A DNA stretch of 64,000 nucleotides from Nissolia schottii (lineage: Eukaryota; Streptophyta; Magnoliopsida; Fabales; Fabaceae), in the NCBI GenBank assembly GCA_003254905.1, contig QANU01019479.1:315915-379914 (forward strand), in the 5' to 3' direction. The position numbers and the translations under genes were made by a program. The notes under the pieces are model-generated. The model ran no database searches, had not been told where the DNA came from, and worked only from the letters and a program-made list of their open reading frames with translations. Positions 43,901 through 56,472 of this stretch are shown here, in pieces (the first letter of the stretch is position 1; each line of letters opens with the position of its first letter).

Positions 43901-45388
43901 AAGGACCGTGGATCTCATTCCGCAAATGCTTATAGCTCCCTCGTTACATTTGGGGTGGGGTTAGCGTATACAACACTGCAATACCATAAATCATAGCCCG
44001 AACCCAAGGAAAAAGGACACCACTTGCGGATGAATATCAATCATTGGACAAAGCTAAACAAGTATCACAGGACCCGGCCACTATGCCCAACTGTCTCACC
44101 TGCTGGCGATTCTTTCTCCGCGCTCTGCAATTCTGCTTCGTTTGGTCATCCATTGACAGATCCGGAATTCCTTGATTTCGTCTCGCACTTGTAACCGAAT
44201 CCTTGATTATTTTGGCCCAAATTAATTCAGGAAATATCTCGAATCCACAGCATTTAATGCCTCATTTAAATTCAATATTGTGACTTTCTTTTGAAATAAG
44301 ATCAATATTGTCGATATGAGGTTGCTTAAAGTGGTAAGTGTCTTAGCCTTTTAATTATAAGTCTCATTTTGAGTTTTGAGAATGAAAACAATTCTCATTG
44401 GGAGATCTACGTTGTTTTTAGGGATCTCAGTTGGATTAGTCATTTTCTAATAATATGGTTTGAGTGATGATGACTCCATAAAATGTTTTTTCTTCCTATA
44501 AAATATGATAAGTTGCTTGAAAATGAATTGAACTTTCGTACTTAGTCATATATATCCTAATAAATTTATTAAAATTTTTAAGTACATCACTATTTTTGGA
44601 AGAGAATCTCCATTTTTACCCTAAAATTTATCCCTATCTACCTCTTAAGTTGATAAAAATACTAAAAAAGAAAAACACGAAATTAATAAATTATGCCTAG
44701 CTTAGCCGCGGTAAATGTGGCTATAATGAATTTATTCTGTCCATCCGAAAAAAAAAATCGAATTTATCCTGTCCAAAGACAGACTTTCATATTTTCTAAT
44801 GAGAAATTTTACATAAACTACGTGAACACTTATATATACACAACCTATAAAATATAACAAAAAGAAAAAATTGTTATATAATACAACAAGTATGTGAAAT
44901 TCATATGTTATCCATATTTTATTATCCATTTTTGTTATTTACGTGACAGATCCATTTTCTAATATTTTTGTCTTAAACTTATAAATTTGAAGTGAGGAAT
45001 TTTGAGGCATTTTTTCTTTTCTATCCAATCCCATTATCAATGGCGTGTTGAAAATGGGAAAATTTCATCAATGAGAGATCCCTAATTGTTTCTTGAACTT
45101 AAGTGAAATTAGGTCGAGTTTATCAAAATTCTAAGCATGGGGTCTAGATTCCGAGAAAGGGCTCGGAGCATTTACATATTTGAAGTTGTTCTGTTCGTAC
45201 TGCAGGTTGCAGGTCAAGCTAATATTAAGTCCATTCAGCATTCAGAGAAGAGAAAATAGTTAGTTGGTACCTGGCGCCTAATCAAAGAAATGGAACACAA
45301 AACCCCTATTTTTGGCGCCACTAAAAACGTCAAATTCAAAGGCAGTGATTCATCATTGCCTTGTTGGCACAAACGAGAGAAAATCATA

Positions 45389-45390
<2 letters not shown>
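43901..45390. other. AT-rich spacer upstream of the patellin gene
   Basis: I see no exon or defined repeat. The part next to the gene should include its promoter; no TATA box could be assigned with confidence. Confidence 0.4.

Positions 45391-45419
<29 letters not shown>
45391..45419 (+). repeat. (CT)n microsatellite
   Basis: About 14 CT units lie 146 bases before the patellin start codon, probably in the promoter or 5' leader. CT-rich leaders are common in plant genes. Confidence 0.9.
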
Positions 45420-45424
<5 letters not shown>

Positions 45425-45564
45425 TGTTAAAACCACTTTAATTTCCACATTTCCCCCTCCCCCGTTCCCCGACCAATCTCCGGCGGCTTTCCGGCAAATC
45501 CTCCGTGCCGGAAAACCCGATCCAGCAGGGGAGGAGACCTTCATCAATTTCATGATAATCAGCC

Positions 45565-48237
45565 ATGAGTGAGACCATTGATGAATGCCGCGATGAAAAT
45601 GAGAAGAAGAGGAGAATCTCCTTAGTCTTCATCAAAGGCGACGAAATCGCCCAAGGATGCCACGATTCCTATCAAGAGGATCTCCACGGAGCCCTGGAGA
45701 TGAAGCTCAAGATAAACAAGTCATTGCTGGAAATGCGCTGCAAGGTGGAGGACGCCATTCTCGGGAACCACCTCTTAGGGGAGCCGCACGAGACGATGAC
45801 GCCGGGGGAGATAGCTCAGGCGAGGGAGCAGATCAGGGAGATCTCTCTCTGGGGTGTCCCATTGTTACCCAGCAAGGCTCATGAGGGTACTGATTGAATC
45901 TTCCAAAATTGGTGACGTATTTGTATCGCATTCATCCCTATTCCCTACTATTAATATTCATATTCCTCTAATACAGAATGCGTTCACACTTTTTCTTATC
46001 CCTTCAATTTTTCCTCTTTTAGGGGAATATTTACAATCTTTATAAGTTTTGATATTTTAGAAATTTAGGATAGAAATTCAAATTTTCTACAACTAATTGC
46101 TTCTATTACAAAATTATTGTTTTTATGGTTATGTATTGTGTCTGATACTCGTACGTCTCTGTGCAACATAAATATATAGGTACTGATATTGTTCTGATGA
46201 AGTTCTTGAAAGCCAAAGATTTCAAGGTCAGTGATGCCTTTGAGATGCTGCAGAGGACCATGAGATGGCGAGGCGAGAACAGGATCGACCGGATCCTCGA
46301 CGAGGACCTGGACACGGAGTTCGAACACGCCGGATTCGTGAACAGCAGGGACAAGGAAGGCCGCCCTGTGTGCTACCACGTGTGCGGGGTCTTCAGGGAC
46401 AAGAGCCTTTACAAGAGAACCTTCTCCGCCGAGGAGAAAGGGGATAGGTTCCTGAGGTGGAGGATTCAGCTGATGGAGAGGGCTGTCAGGAAGCTTAGCT
46501 TTAGAGAAGGAGGGGTTGATTCCATTGTTCAGATCTTTGATTTGAACAACACACCAGCAAACGGAACCAAGGAGCTCAACTCCGTCAGCAAGAAAGCTAT
46601 AGTTTTGTTTCAGAACTACTATCCTGAGCTCATTCACAAAAATGTACACAAATTCTTCAAAATCGGTGACTTGTTGAATCATACTCGTATCTTATATCAA
46701 TACTTATATATTACTTTTTTGGTAGCCTTTAATTTCTGTCAAAAGAACAGACATTGGGATAGGAGAGATATGTCTATGTCTCCCGTGAACATGATCTAGG
46801 TTTTTTATCCCGAGACAGGGTTAATTTTAGGTTCTTTGTCTCTATCCTCTTCTTTAAACATGTTTTTCTCCTAAATGTATTTGTTCTAGGATAAGAACCA
46901 AATGCTACTTTATACTCATATTTTTGATGTATCTCTAAAAATTTTCTTTTTCATGGATATTTACTATCTTTAAAGTTCTATTATCTAATAAATTTAAGGC
47001 AAAAATTCAAGTTCAGTCTTAATTACTTACTTTTCTCTTATCATTTCTGATAAATATCTTATTAGTCATGTATATTGTGCTTGTGTATGGTATTGTAGAA
47101 CATGGGTTAGGGTTTTTTTTAAATCAAAATTGAACTTATAGAATGATTGAATTTTCACCCTCCATTGTTTGGTTTTGCAGATAGTAGCGTATGCTCCGTT
47201 TTGGTTCTACACCTCTAGGGTGCTATTCTCAAGGTTCATGAACCAGAGAAGTAAGAAGAAGTTCATCTTAGCTAGACCACAGAAGGTCCCAAAGACACTT
47301 CTCAAGTGAGTGTGCTAACCTGATCCTCAATTCTTTGAATCTTATATTTTTTTTCTATCAACTACTGATGAAATTGTTACTTGTAAAGATTTATAGATGC
47401 AGAACAACTTCCAGCAGAATATGGAGGTCTCAGGAGGGAAAAGGACCCGGAATTTTCGCCTGCTGATAAATCTCTAGAGCTTAAAATCAGAGGAAATACA
47501 GTTTCTACAGTTGAATTTCCTCTTAATGAGGTGCTCAAATTGAAACTTTGATTTTATATTTCAAATTGAATGCACCTAAAAGGTTTTGTTATCTGTACAC
47601 TAAGATTTAGACACTCAAATCGACATGTAGTGATTGCAGTTCAAATAAGTATTGATTTTAGTTATGTAAGCATAGAATTGATGTATTGCTCTCACTAACC
47701 ATATGGATGCATTCTTAATTAAAATCACACTTACACATTGAAGTGCATACTTATTTAAACGTGCAATAACCACATGTCGATTTCGGTGTTTACATGTACA
47801 AATAAACTTTTTCTTTACTCTTTCTATTTGACTGTTTTAGTACATTCTTAAATCAACGTATTAGGATGTCAAAAAAGTCAATCCGACAATTATTATGAAA
47901 TGGGGGAAGTATAATATTGGACTTTGTTATGTTCTAAATTCTAATTTGATTTTGGGATTTTTTCTAGCCTGGAGTGACAATAACATGGGATGTGACTGTG
48001 GTGGGATGGGATGTGAATTACAAGGAAGAGTTCATACCAGATGATGAAGGCTCATACAATATATTGCTGCAAAACCAAAATAGGGTGGGTGAAAGTACCA
48101 GAAACTCCTTTTACATCACTGAACCTGGGAAGATAGTGATAACAGTTGAAAATGTGGTCTTCAAGAAGAAGAAAATGTTCTATAGATCTAAGATTAGACC
48201 AACAGTTCCCATGTTCATCTTGCTATCTAACAAATAG
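45565..48237 (+). CDS. PATL: Patellin, SEC14-GOLD phosphoinositide-binding protein
   Basis: Five exons, 45565-45886, 46180-46643, 47181-47305, 47389-47530 and 47968-48237, give 440 aa; all junctions are GT-AG and in frame. Patellins bind phosphoinositides and act at membranes in vesicle trafficking, cell-plate formation and auxin-carrier positioning (known from Arabidopsis). Domain order is an acidic N-terminal region (1-105), a CRAL-TRIO N-terminal helix pair (TDIVLMKFLKAKDFKVSDAF, from about residue 109), and a SEC14 lipid-binding domain (about 155-325). The last includes GRPVCYHVCG, FQNYYPELIHKN and AEQLPAEYGGL. A GOLD domain follows (about 340-440) with GVTITWDVTVVGWDVNYKEE and a final YRSKIRPTVPMFILLSNK. 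The short N-terminal region and total length fit PATL6 better than the longer PATL1-4, but the subtype is an inference. Exon 2 is GC-richer than the rest. Confidence 0.93.
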
Positions 48238-48559
48238 CAGCTTCCGCTTTATTTGGAGATATTGTATATTCTTTGCGCTTGTTCAGAAACCAAAACAAAT
48301 TTAAACTGATGGAAGATAGACCAATTTCTACTCTCTGCTTAAAAGCTCAATTTTTGTTCATGATTGCTAGAATTGATTGTCTTATATCCACATGTTTCTA
48401 ATGGTTTCTTATATGTGCGCGCTCAAAGATGATGTGCTAGACTTGTGTCAATCCAAAAATTTCTCCAAAATAAACATGATCGGTTTCAACTCATTTTGTA
48501 CTGCATTCATGACTCTTTCATCTGTAATGAATAACATTATTCTCAAATTTGGAAATCAT

Positions 48560-50100
48560 TAAATCAAGAATGCAGCTTTATGTTTATTTTTTTTCTTTGG
48601 ACTTAAAATGCATCCAAAATGATAGAAGAGACAAAAGAGAGGATACTCTCACGGGGAAGTTGCACATACCTGGTCATGTGCTCATTTTCATTACCGATTT
48701 CTCACCCTTCTAATTTTTTACATTTTAATGATGAGAATGTGTACATGATGGGTTATGCACAATTTCCATATGCATCCTCTTACCTTGTGTAGCCCCTTTA
48801 GCATGACCATCGATGCAAGGCAAAGGCCACACAAAGGCAAAGTTATCAAAGCTGAACTACCACCAACACTAGGATATCTAGAACCCGTTGACTATTAGGG
48901 CAAACACCCACTGCTGCTCAATCACCACCCGATTACATCCAACTACCTAAGAGAGAGGTTACGTACCGAGAGATTGTTTACTCCAATGATCCACCCAAAA
49001 AAGCTTATGTTCCTCAGCTTCGGCTTGTGACACCTCCTTTTGCTCAAATATTCTCTTGTTCCTGCACTTCCAAATCACCCGGTTGCACCCAAGAGAAATT
49101 CCAATCTTGATGCCAAATGCAGCAAAGATCCCAAGCAAACCTGCAGTGATTGTTTCCTCCTCGACACTCCCCAGAGGCAGGATCCTAATCTTGCACAAAC
49201 TAGATCTTTAGACTTTCACTAAGCACGAACCAAGATAATAGCTCCACTTTGGGAGGCACTAGCCCTTTGGTGAAGCTATATATAAGATGTGGGGCTTCCA
49301 GAGATTGGTTTCTACTCCTCGTTGCTACTTACAAAATAGATTTAACACAAAACAGACCTTTGACACATTGCATACTAGCAACAGGAGCCCAAACACCCCC
49401 ATTTTGTTTAACGTTCTGAATCTTCATAAGCTTTTGAGGAACTAGGTTGTTGCAAGAACAGATGATTTTTCTTCCAAAGCAGGCAATCTTTTTTGGCGAA
49501 GTGCCATCACCACTTGAAAAGTAACGTTGCATTTCTAACTACCAAGTCCCCCACTCCAATGCCAACCTTGCTCCTTTGATTTATGAATGCACTCCACTTG
49601 ATTTTTGGTAAGCCTTTCTGACCATCACTCTTACCCCAAAAGAATCTTGTTTGCATCGATATACTGATGTTTGAATTTGAATTAAAAGATATTGATGCAA
49701 GTTCTTCCCTTTTGAATTAGGTAGATTCATATATGAAAGAGGTTGACAATAAGTTCTTTTAAAACTGACTATTTGTCCCTCTGTTAGGGGTGTTCCAGAA
49801 ATGTCTGCGATCGAGTAAATCTTCACAATCTTAATCTCTGGTAAGGTTTCTTTTTCCCCTTTACCAATTAGTTTCACAAGTGAGACAATTCTACCGAGTA
49901 TTCTTCATTTATTTGGCTCGTTGAGTTTAAGGAACCCTAAGCTTTAATCTGTCTTGAGCAAACGGCATCCCTTTTGAGCATCATGAGTTTCTAAATGCTC
50001 GTTCTATTACCTTTGTGAAATTCAGCGAGATTCGGATCAATTATCTTTCGTCGCCGGAATTTAAGTACGTATCAAGGATGTCTGTAAAATACACTCTTAC
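48560..50100 (-). mobile_element. Decayed LINE C-terminal sequence
   Basis: Two minus-strand pieces read as the zinc-binding and linker region of plant LINE polyproteins. One at 48959-49198 has GCNRVIWKCRNKRIFEQKEV. One at about 49330-49580 has VVRNATLLFKWW-like and FAKKDCLLWKK-like text when frames are combined. Order and frame are disturbed. The limits are approximate. Confidence 0.5.
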
Positions 50101-51234
50101 GAAAGTTGGTTTATGAGTACATTTGATTACTTTAAATTCCTTATTAGAAAAATTGGTGGATTGTAATTGTATGTTTAAAAAATTTTATAAGATATCCGTT
50201 AAATCGCCACACACATATGGCAACACACGTACGAAAATTTAACGATCAAACACACTATTTACATTACAATATTACATCATAGAAGGGGGTTTCTTCTCCC
50301 TCTATACAGAGAAGCTTCCCTTGAGTATTTAGACTTGCTAATTCACTCAAGATCTTGAAAGGTTCCATTTTTGTGAGACTTTTTGCTCGAGTTCTTTTTT
50401 TTTCTCCCTCTCGTTTTTCGTTCGTGGGAAAGGAGTGCCTCCATGTAGGGTGTAAGGAGCTCCAAGCTTAGTGCTCCGTAGTGGTCAGCCATTTCAAGTG
50501 AGTGACTTTCTTCACGATCTATTTTAGACCATGTATTTATTTTAAAAGTTATTTATTTATTTATTTATTTAGAATTATTCTATTTACGCATGTTTTATAA
50601 AATCTTAGGAGGTGGAACTTAATGTTTTATTTTAAGTAATTATGTAATTAGTTATTATTTAATATTATTATGTAGAAATTTCCTTATTTAAGAAAATAAT
50701 GATTTATTTTAGAAATCTTCTTCATTTATGAAAGTAGCTATTTGTAAAATATTTATGAAACTATTTTAGAAAGTCATGAAACCTTTTAGAACTACATGGG
50801 ACCACCTATTTTATTGCATTAAATAAAGTCATGTTGCGTGTGTATGATTAATATTAAGTGATATAAATATTCACATGCTTAAAATTGTTTGGTTAGGCTT
50901 AGTAGAAACCCTTGACAAAATATTTTGGTTAAGGAAAGATTCTGGTTGGAGAAGATTTCTGTTAATGAAAGGTTTTGGCTAGAACAAGACTTGATATTTA
51001 AGTTGTCCACTGCGATGCTCCTCTCTTACCTGGGAATATCCCTAAGCATGGGATCTTAGTCTACTTATATTTTTTCAAGATAAAATATTTAATAATATTA
51101 AGCCATGTAAATGCTATTAGTATCAGATAAAGGATATGATCATGTTATGTTATGTATTTAAACTGTTTTCATGGAAATTATATCTAGGATAGAATTGTAA
51201 GTCAACGACAGCCTACATTGACCCTTGGTACCAT
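50101..51234. other. AT-rich repeat-like spacer
   Basis: No gene was seen. The sequence leads into the tandem repeat at 51238-51482 and is probably the same retroelement or LTR, but no ends were found. Confidence 0.35.
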
Positions 51235-51237
51235 TGT

Positions 51238-51482
51238 AGTAAGAATCAGGACTAACTATCAGAGATCTATGGACTCGGGAAGCATATCCCTAGCTATCGT
51301 GGCATAGGTACTTGGGGTAGTGTATCAGGATTAACTATTAGGGATCTATGAACTCGGGTAGCGTAGCCCCAACTATCATGGCCTAGGTGTTTAGGTAGTA
51401 CGTCAATACTAACTATCAAGAATCTATGGAATTAGGTAGTGTATCCCCAACTATCATGACCTAGATACTTGGGTAGTGCCTT
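51238..51482 (+). repeat. Tandem repeat, 78-79-bp unit, about three copies
   Basis: Units start near 51251, 51330 and 51408 with the shared block (A)CTAACTATCAGRGATCTATG, followed by GACTCGGGWAGC and ATATCCCYARCTATC, then GGCATAGGTACTTGGGTAGT. Copies differ at several positions. Short tandem arrays of this kind are frequent in plant LTRs. Confidence 0.85.
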
Positions 51483-51489
51483 ATAAGTA

Positions 51490-52620
51490 AGACCATAATG
51501 CTCGGGAACCATCTATCTAGATGTCCTTATTTAATGGTTACGCTTTGAATAAAGATTATGTTTTTATTGCAAAGTATCACTATTATAAATGTTTTATGTT
51601 TGTCATATATTATGTATTGCGTCTGCATGTCATATTTTTGAAGTGTTGCATGTTGCTGTGCAAACAACCGTTCGTTGAGACTCTTCCTAGAGTGCTCACC
51701 CCTCAACCTCCACCTCCAGTTACAGGTTACAAAGCATAGTAGCATTGCGTGAAGTTTATGGTTAGTGCAACGACGTTAGAATTCAAGAGTCAACAATTCA
51801 CCTTGTGGTGAAGCTACCTATGGGACATGCTACTTCTGTTTTGTAATCGAGTCATGGCTAGAGTGTTCTAATTATATACATGCAGGATCTTCGTACCAGT
51901 TACATTTTTTTTATCACGTATATTTATGTTCATTGTAAAAGAGTTTATGTTTATTCAAAAAAGAAAAGTATTATTTGTTTTTAATTAAAGTTAAAGTGCA
52001 TTTTTTTAAAAGTGTTCTTAAGAGGCTTCCGCAAGGGAACTAGTCCCTTGCATGCCAGTAATGATTTTTGAGTTTTTACATTTTTTGTTTTCAAAGTTAG
52101 GGTTATGTAGCTCTCTCTGAGTTGCGACATTGTTCTCACGGCAAAGCAGGTGAGTGGACGATATGCTCATTGCAATAATTGTTGTATTATAGTTATTTTA
52201 TGCATAAAAGAATTTATGAAAATTAGGAAAAGTATTATATTATTTTAGAAAATCATGAAAAACATTTTAGAAACATCTGCGTGAGACCTTTTATGAAAGT
52301 GAATATTTTTTAAAAGATTTTCATGAACTTTGAATTTAATGGTGGTCTTAATTATTTGTATGCCAAGTAGTTTTTATATGAATAATGTTTGGTTTAACTG
52401 TTTAAGTATCTGATTGTGAATTGATTATCTGTAAAGGTTTATTAGTATTGAGGCAGTTTAAAGATAAGTATGTAAATAGTCTTGAATTAGTGATTAAGTT
52501 TCATGTCTCAAGAATAATGAAATCGACTAGGTAATGATATACATAAATGGAGGAGAATTGAGATGGATAAGAGTAAGGTACAAGTGTGTAGTCTAGAAAC
52601 AACGAAAACATAATAAGTTA
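51490..52620. other. AT-rich spacer, probable retroelement debris
   Basis: No coding exon or RNA gene was recognised. The stretch continues the sequence character of 50101-51234. Confidence 0.35.
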
Positions 52621-52639
52621 AAGGTAATAATTAAGAAAC

Positions 52640-52950
52640 ACACGAATAAGATAAATTTACCGTCGGAATTGTTCGATGGTAATTTTAAAATAATAAATAT
52701 TATTAATTTAATATTTATTTCTTTGTTTTACCATCAGAAACCGTCGAAGGTAAAAGCTTCGCGTCACCACGTGCCATATGGCCCCAAAAATTACCGTCTA
52801 ATTTTTTTTTACGGTAATCGTGGCTAAAATTACTCCTGTTCGTCCTAAAAGTCGTTACCGTCAGTTTTTTTTGTATATTCTGACGGTAATTCCGTCGAAT
52901 TAGTAACCAATGGTAATGGTTCGATGGTAATTAACATGTTTCTATTAGTG
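52640..52950. mobile_element. CACTA transposon terminus
   Basis: The segment ends TCTATTAGTG at 52950; read on the other strand this is CACTAATAGA, the terminal signature of CACTA elements. Inside it lie at least seven TTACCGTCGG-type motifs in both orientations (for example TTACCGTCGG, TTCGATGGTAA and GACGGTAATTCCGTCG), the expected subterminal repeats. No matching opposite end was found to the left, so the element is truncated or very decayed. Confidence 0.75.
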
Positions 52951-55249
52951 TTAGGTTAGAGGTTAGGGTTAGGCTTTGGATTAAAGTTAGAGTTGAAGTT
53001 AATTTGTGTATTTATATTTATTAACTTGTGTATATTTATGTTTTTTTTAAGGATATGAATGACAAAAGCGAGCCTCCAAGTGGACCTCCACCTCTATATT
53101 CAAAGGCACATTCATGTTCATAATCACCTCTCTCACACTCATGGACATTTTAGATGTTCTTGAACGTCGAATTAATCACTTTCTTTGAAAGGATATATGG
53201 TCTGGATGCGTAGAGGGGGAATCGTTCACCACCAACAGATGATCTGCCTTCATCAAATAAGGGTTTAATAGTTTTAGAGATTTATCGCAAATCGATCAAT
53301 CCTTGGCAATGAATAATTACCCATTTCTAGAGATGATTATTTATGCAAAAATATGGAATCATCCATTGCCATTAGATGATCAAGTCTATGACGGTAGAGA
53401 ATCATCCTCTGCCAACAAATGACCAAGTCTCTGGCAATAGATAATGTTCACTATAAGATCAAATTAGGTTTTATTTATTAGTCGTAGGATAGAGAATCCA
53501 TTGCCAACAAATATATTCAATGTTAATTTAAGGCTTTATGGTTTTTGTAATAAAGAATATGTTCCATGTTTTGAATTAATGTATTATGGTTACGATGATT
53601 AATAATAATATTTATTTTTATTTGTGTATTAATTATTTGTTTTATATTTTTTATCATTTTTTTTTTAATTTGTAGAGTTTTCGACAAATATATTTGTTGG
53701 TAACCATTCCCAAAGACGTCATTTCTAAGATGTGCTACCAAAGAATATATCCATTGTTACTTATCGATACATTATTTGCTGATAATTAGTTACCAACTAG
53801 GTAATTGCTAGTGGACAGTATCCAATGGAGAATTTACCCAAACCTTATGAATCCGCCAATAATTCATATAAATCTACCAAAAAAATCTTTTGGTATTTAG
53901 CATTTTTCTATTATGTTTTTTTTTCCTGTTTACCTGCTACGCATGCTCACAAATTTCTGAATCCAAACAAAATTAGCTAGCAAAACTACACCGAGATCTC
54001 ATATTAATTCATGCATGCTTACAAATTGCACCTCTCTGCATTTCTTGGACTGTAACTGAAACCGATTCACTCCTAACAAATATTTTGAGTTTCTCATTTA
54101 TTTTATTTTTTTTAAAAATTGGGAGGTACGCGTAAGTTACTATGATCTTAAAGCCATGCACACTGAAGAATAGATACACTACATCTAAGCCATCTTCTGC
54201 TACGTGTCTCTCAGGCTCAGAGCACCCTTGTAGCTTAGCTACCTAGACATGCAGATGTGTATCGATCTCAAATTCAATCAATTCTAGATTAACTAAATTA
54301 AGTAATTAATCTATAATTAAGTAATTAATCTATAAGTAGTTCAATCAATCAATATTACTAATTAAGTATTAAGTATCTAGGGAAAAAGAAGCAGGCTTTA
54401 CATTAGTGATCTTGCTTTATATAGTGTGGTAAAACAGTCTGAAATTGAAAAGGTTTCTCAAGAATGTAATATAAAAAGGTTATGCATAATGTAAAATATA
54501 AAGAGGAATGAAAATCTCTACTACTAAATCTCGTCTCCCCTATTCCATCAATCCTGCATACTTCGCTAACTAGGAAGTACATAGTTCAATCGAATTTAGA
54601 AAAAATTTAGTAGTTATCAACCATGAATACCATGGTAAACTACTCTAACGTCCTCTTAAGTTCAGTAAAATCACACTGGTTTCTCCTCTTTATTTAGGAG
54701 ACATTAACATCTAATAAAAACAAAGTTAAGCACCATTTATTCCCATGATTAGGATATTTTATCTATTATAACCTTAACATTTTCACATTTAAAAAATTTC
54801 ACAACCTCTCTCTCACCTTCTCTTCTGCCCAAGAGAGTGCCAAAGACATGTAAGAAATGGCTAGAGGGGAGTTGGTAAACCGGGTAATAGAGAGCCCAAT
54901 AGGGTTATGAAGTCTAGTTATACTATAAGAAAAATATCTTAGTAACAAATAACATTTAAGTCTATTATCATTAATTAAAGGAGGTTACTGTCGCCAAAAT
55001 AAATAGATGAGAGGCCGACGTAATACTTTTATTGATCCTCAAATGAAGTAAATAAATGTAATTCTGTTTAATATCTCAGAGAAATGTTTTTTTCACACCA
55101 AAATACATATACACCCTAAAATATCATGGCAATGACATTTATTGGAGACCACAAAATTTAATAAAACATCCAATCATTGTTGACATTGACATTTGATCTC
55201 CGTCAAATCATTCTTTCTCTCTTGCACTCAATCTATCCACTCTCTATCT

Positions 55250-55480
55250 TTAAAACACGCAGGTATTAACATAGAAATATATAGGCATCAATGTAATAGA
55301 CATAACTGTCAACATAATGAAATATATATCAACATACTATAAAGATATTGACGTTTATAATAAAGAACATTTTTTTATAAACGTTAAAATAACTTCATAA
55401 TATGTTAATACCTATTTTTATTACATTGATATCTATCTCTATTATGTTGATACATATTTCTATTATGTTGATACCCACTG
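55250..55480. repeat. AT-rich inverted repeat
   Basis: Sequence around AATGTAATAGACATAACTGT and CAACATAATGAAATATATATC (55292-55341) is mirrored by ATTACATTGATATCTATCTC and TATTATGTTGATACATATTTC (55420-55460). It is probably a foldback MITE, with limits approximate. Confidence 0.45.
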
Positions 55481-55745
55481 GTGAATGAACTTAACACTAG
55501 AGTGAGAGAGTGAAAGCAACAGAGAGAGAGAGAAAGTCTAACTTGATGGAGAGAGAAACATGTATCACATTTCTAATTTTATAATATATATATGTTGATA
55601 CATATTTCTATTACATTGATACTTATTTTTATTATGTTGATACCCACGTAGCGAGTAATCTTTTTTACACTGGAGCGAGAGATTGAGAACAGAGAAGAGA
55701 GAGTATGACATGATAGAAAAAATGTGTGATTTAATAGAGAGATAA
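55420..55745 (+). repeat. Tandem duplication, about 169-bp unit
   Basis: The two units share GTTGATACATATTTCTATTA and ATTATGTTGATACCCAC, then AACACTAGAGTGAGAGAGTG versus TACACTGGAGCGAGAGATTG, at an offset of about 169 bases. The second unit is diverged. Confidence 0.65.
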
Positions 55746-56182
55746 TGTATTCAGAAGACTAAAAAATAATAGCATTGATGCATTTCGTAACAAGTGATAA
55801 TATTACGTGTACATGTGTCAATATCATATGCATATGTATTGACACTGACCACGTTGAAGTTTTTACTCAATTATATCAAATTCAATGTTTTTTTTTTCAA
55901 TATATAATGTGCCTAGAGTGTTTGAACACTTTATTGTCCAAATATCTTATTATCTTTAAGTTGACGAAACGTACATGATTTATGAGACAAAAAGAACGAG
56001 ATGTAGATTATAAGTTGTTAAAAACACTCTTAAAAATAATAGAAAATCTTTTATCTTTTACCATTTATGACTTGAAATCAACCTTATCCGTTATTATTCT
56101 CTCTTAAAAACATGACGAGTTTCTTTCGTTAGATACAAAAGAATTCCACATGGATAAGGAGACGCGGAGAATCTGCGAGGTG

Positions 56183-56200
56183 GGGACCATGCATGGTCCC
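56183..56200. promoter_or_regulatory. 18-bp perfect palindrome with RY core
   Basis: GGGACCATGCATGGTCCC is its own reverse complement. Its centre CATGCATG is the RY element bound by B3 factors such as ABI3 and FUS3 in seed storage promoters. It lies about 290 bases before the legumin start codon. Confidence 0.75.
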
Positions 56201-56341
56201 TCCAATGTTGGCCAGGTTCATGCAGTATATTAGTAACACACAAGATCCAGAGATATGAATGAAGCATAAAAAAACATAATCATGCGAAACGTGAAGCCCA
56301 CCCACACAATATGACTTTATTATGTGTTAAGAAGCCAAGCT

Positions 56342-56369
56342 TTCATAGCCATGCAGGCTGAAGAATGTC
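56342..56369 (+). promoter_or_regulatory. Legumin box with RY motif
   Basis: The 28-base segment CATAGCCATGCAGGCTGAAG with flanks TT and AATGTC matches the classic legumin box at nearly every position, including its CATGCA core (56350-56355). It lies about 65 bases before the TATA box, the expected place for seed-specific control. Confidence 0.9.
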
Positions 56370-56406
56370 ACCAACAGCATCAACGACGTGTCCCTCGCAC
56401 GCCCCC

Positions 56407-56414
56407 TATAAAAA
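56407..56414 (+). promoter_or_regulatory. TATA box of the legumin gene
   Basis: TATAAAAA lies 66 bases before the start codon, giving a predicted short leader of about 35 bases. Confidence 0.85.
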
Positions 56415-56472
56415 CCAGCACCCCTCCAATGCACTCTTCACACTCACATACAACGTTTCATCACAAACATAT

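Larger units (their letters stand above)
52951..56160. other. Transposon-rich spacer upstream of the legumin gene
   Basis: No gene recognised. At 53220-53520 there are repeated GGCAATRRATAAT-like and CCAACAAATG-like motifs suggesting another transposon subterminal region. At 53030-53220 short peptides such as LITFFERIYGLDA could be CACTA debris but are not convincing. Confidence 0.4.

Noticed and set aside
46065-46682. 205-codon minus-strand frame over patellin exon 2
   Set aside because: It is a shadow of the GC-rich patellin exon, whose plus-strand SEC14 domain is unmistakable.
51238-51482. CRISPR-like repeat array
   Set aside because: The repeat units are contiguous and diverged, without unique spacers, and the DNA is from a plant nucleus.
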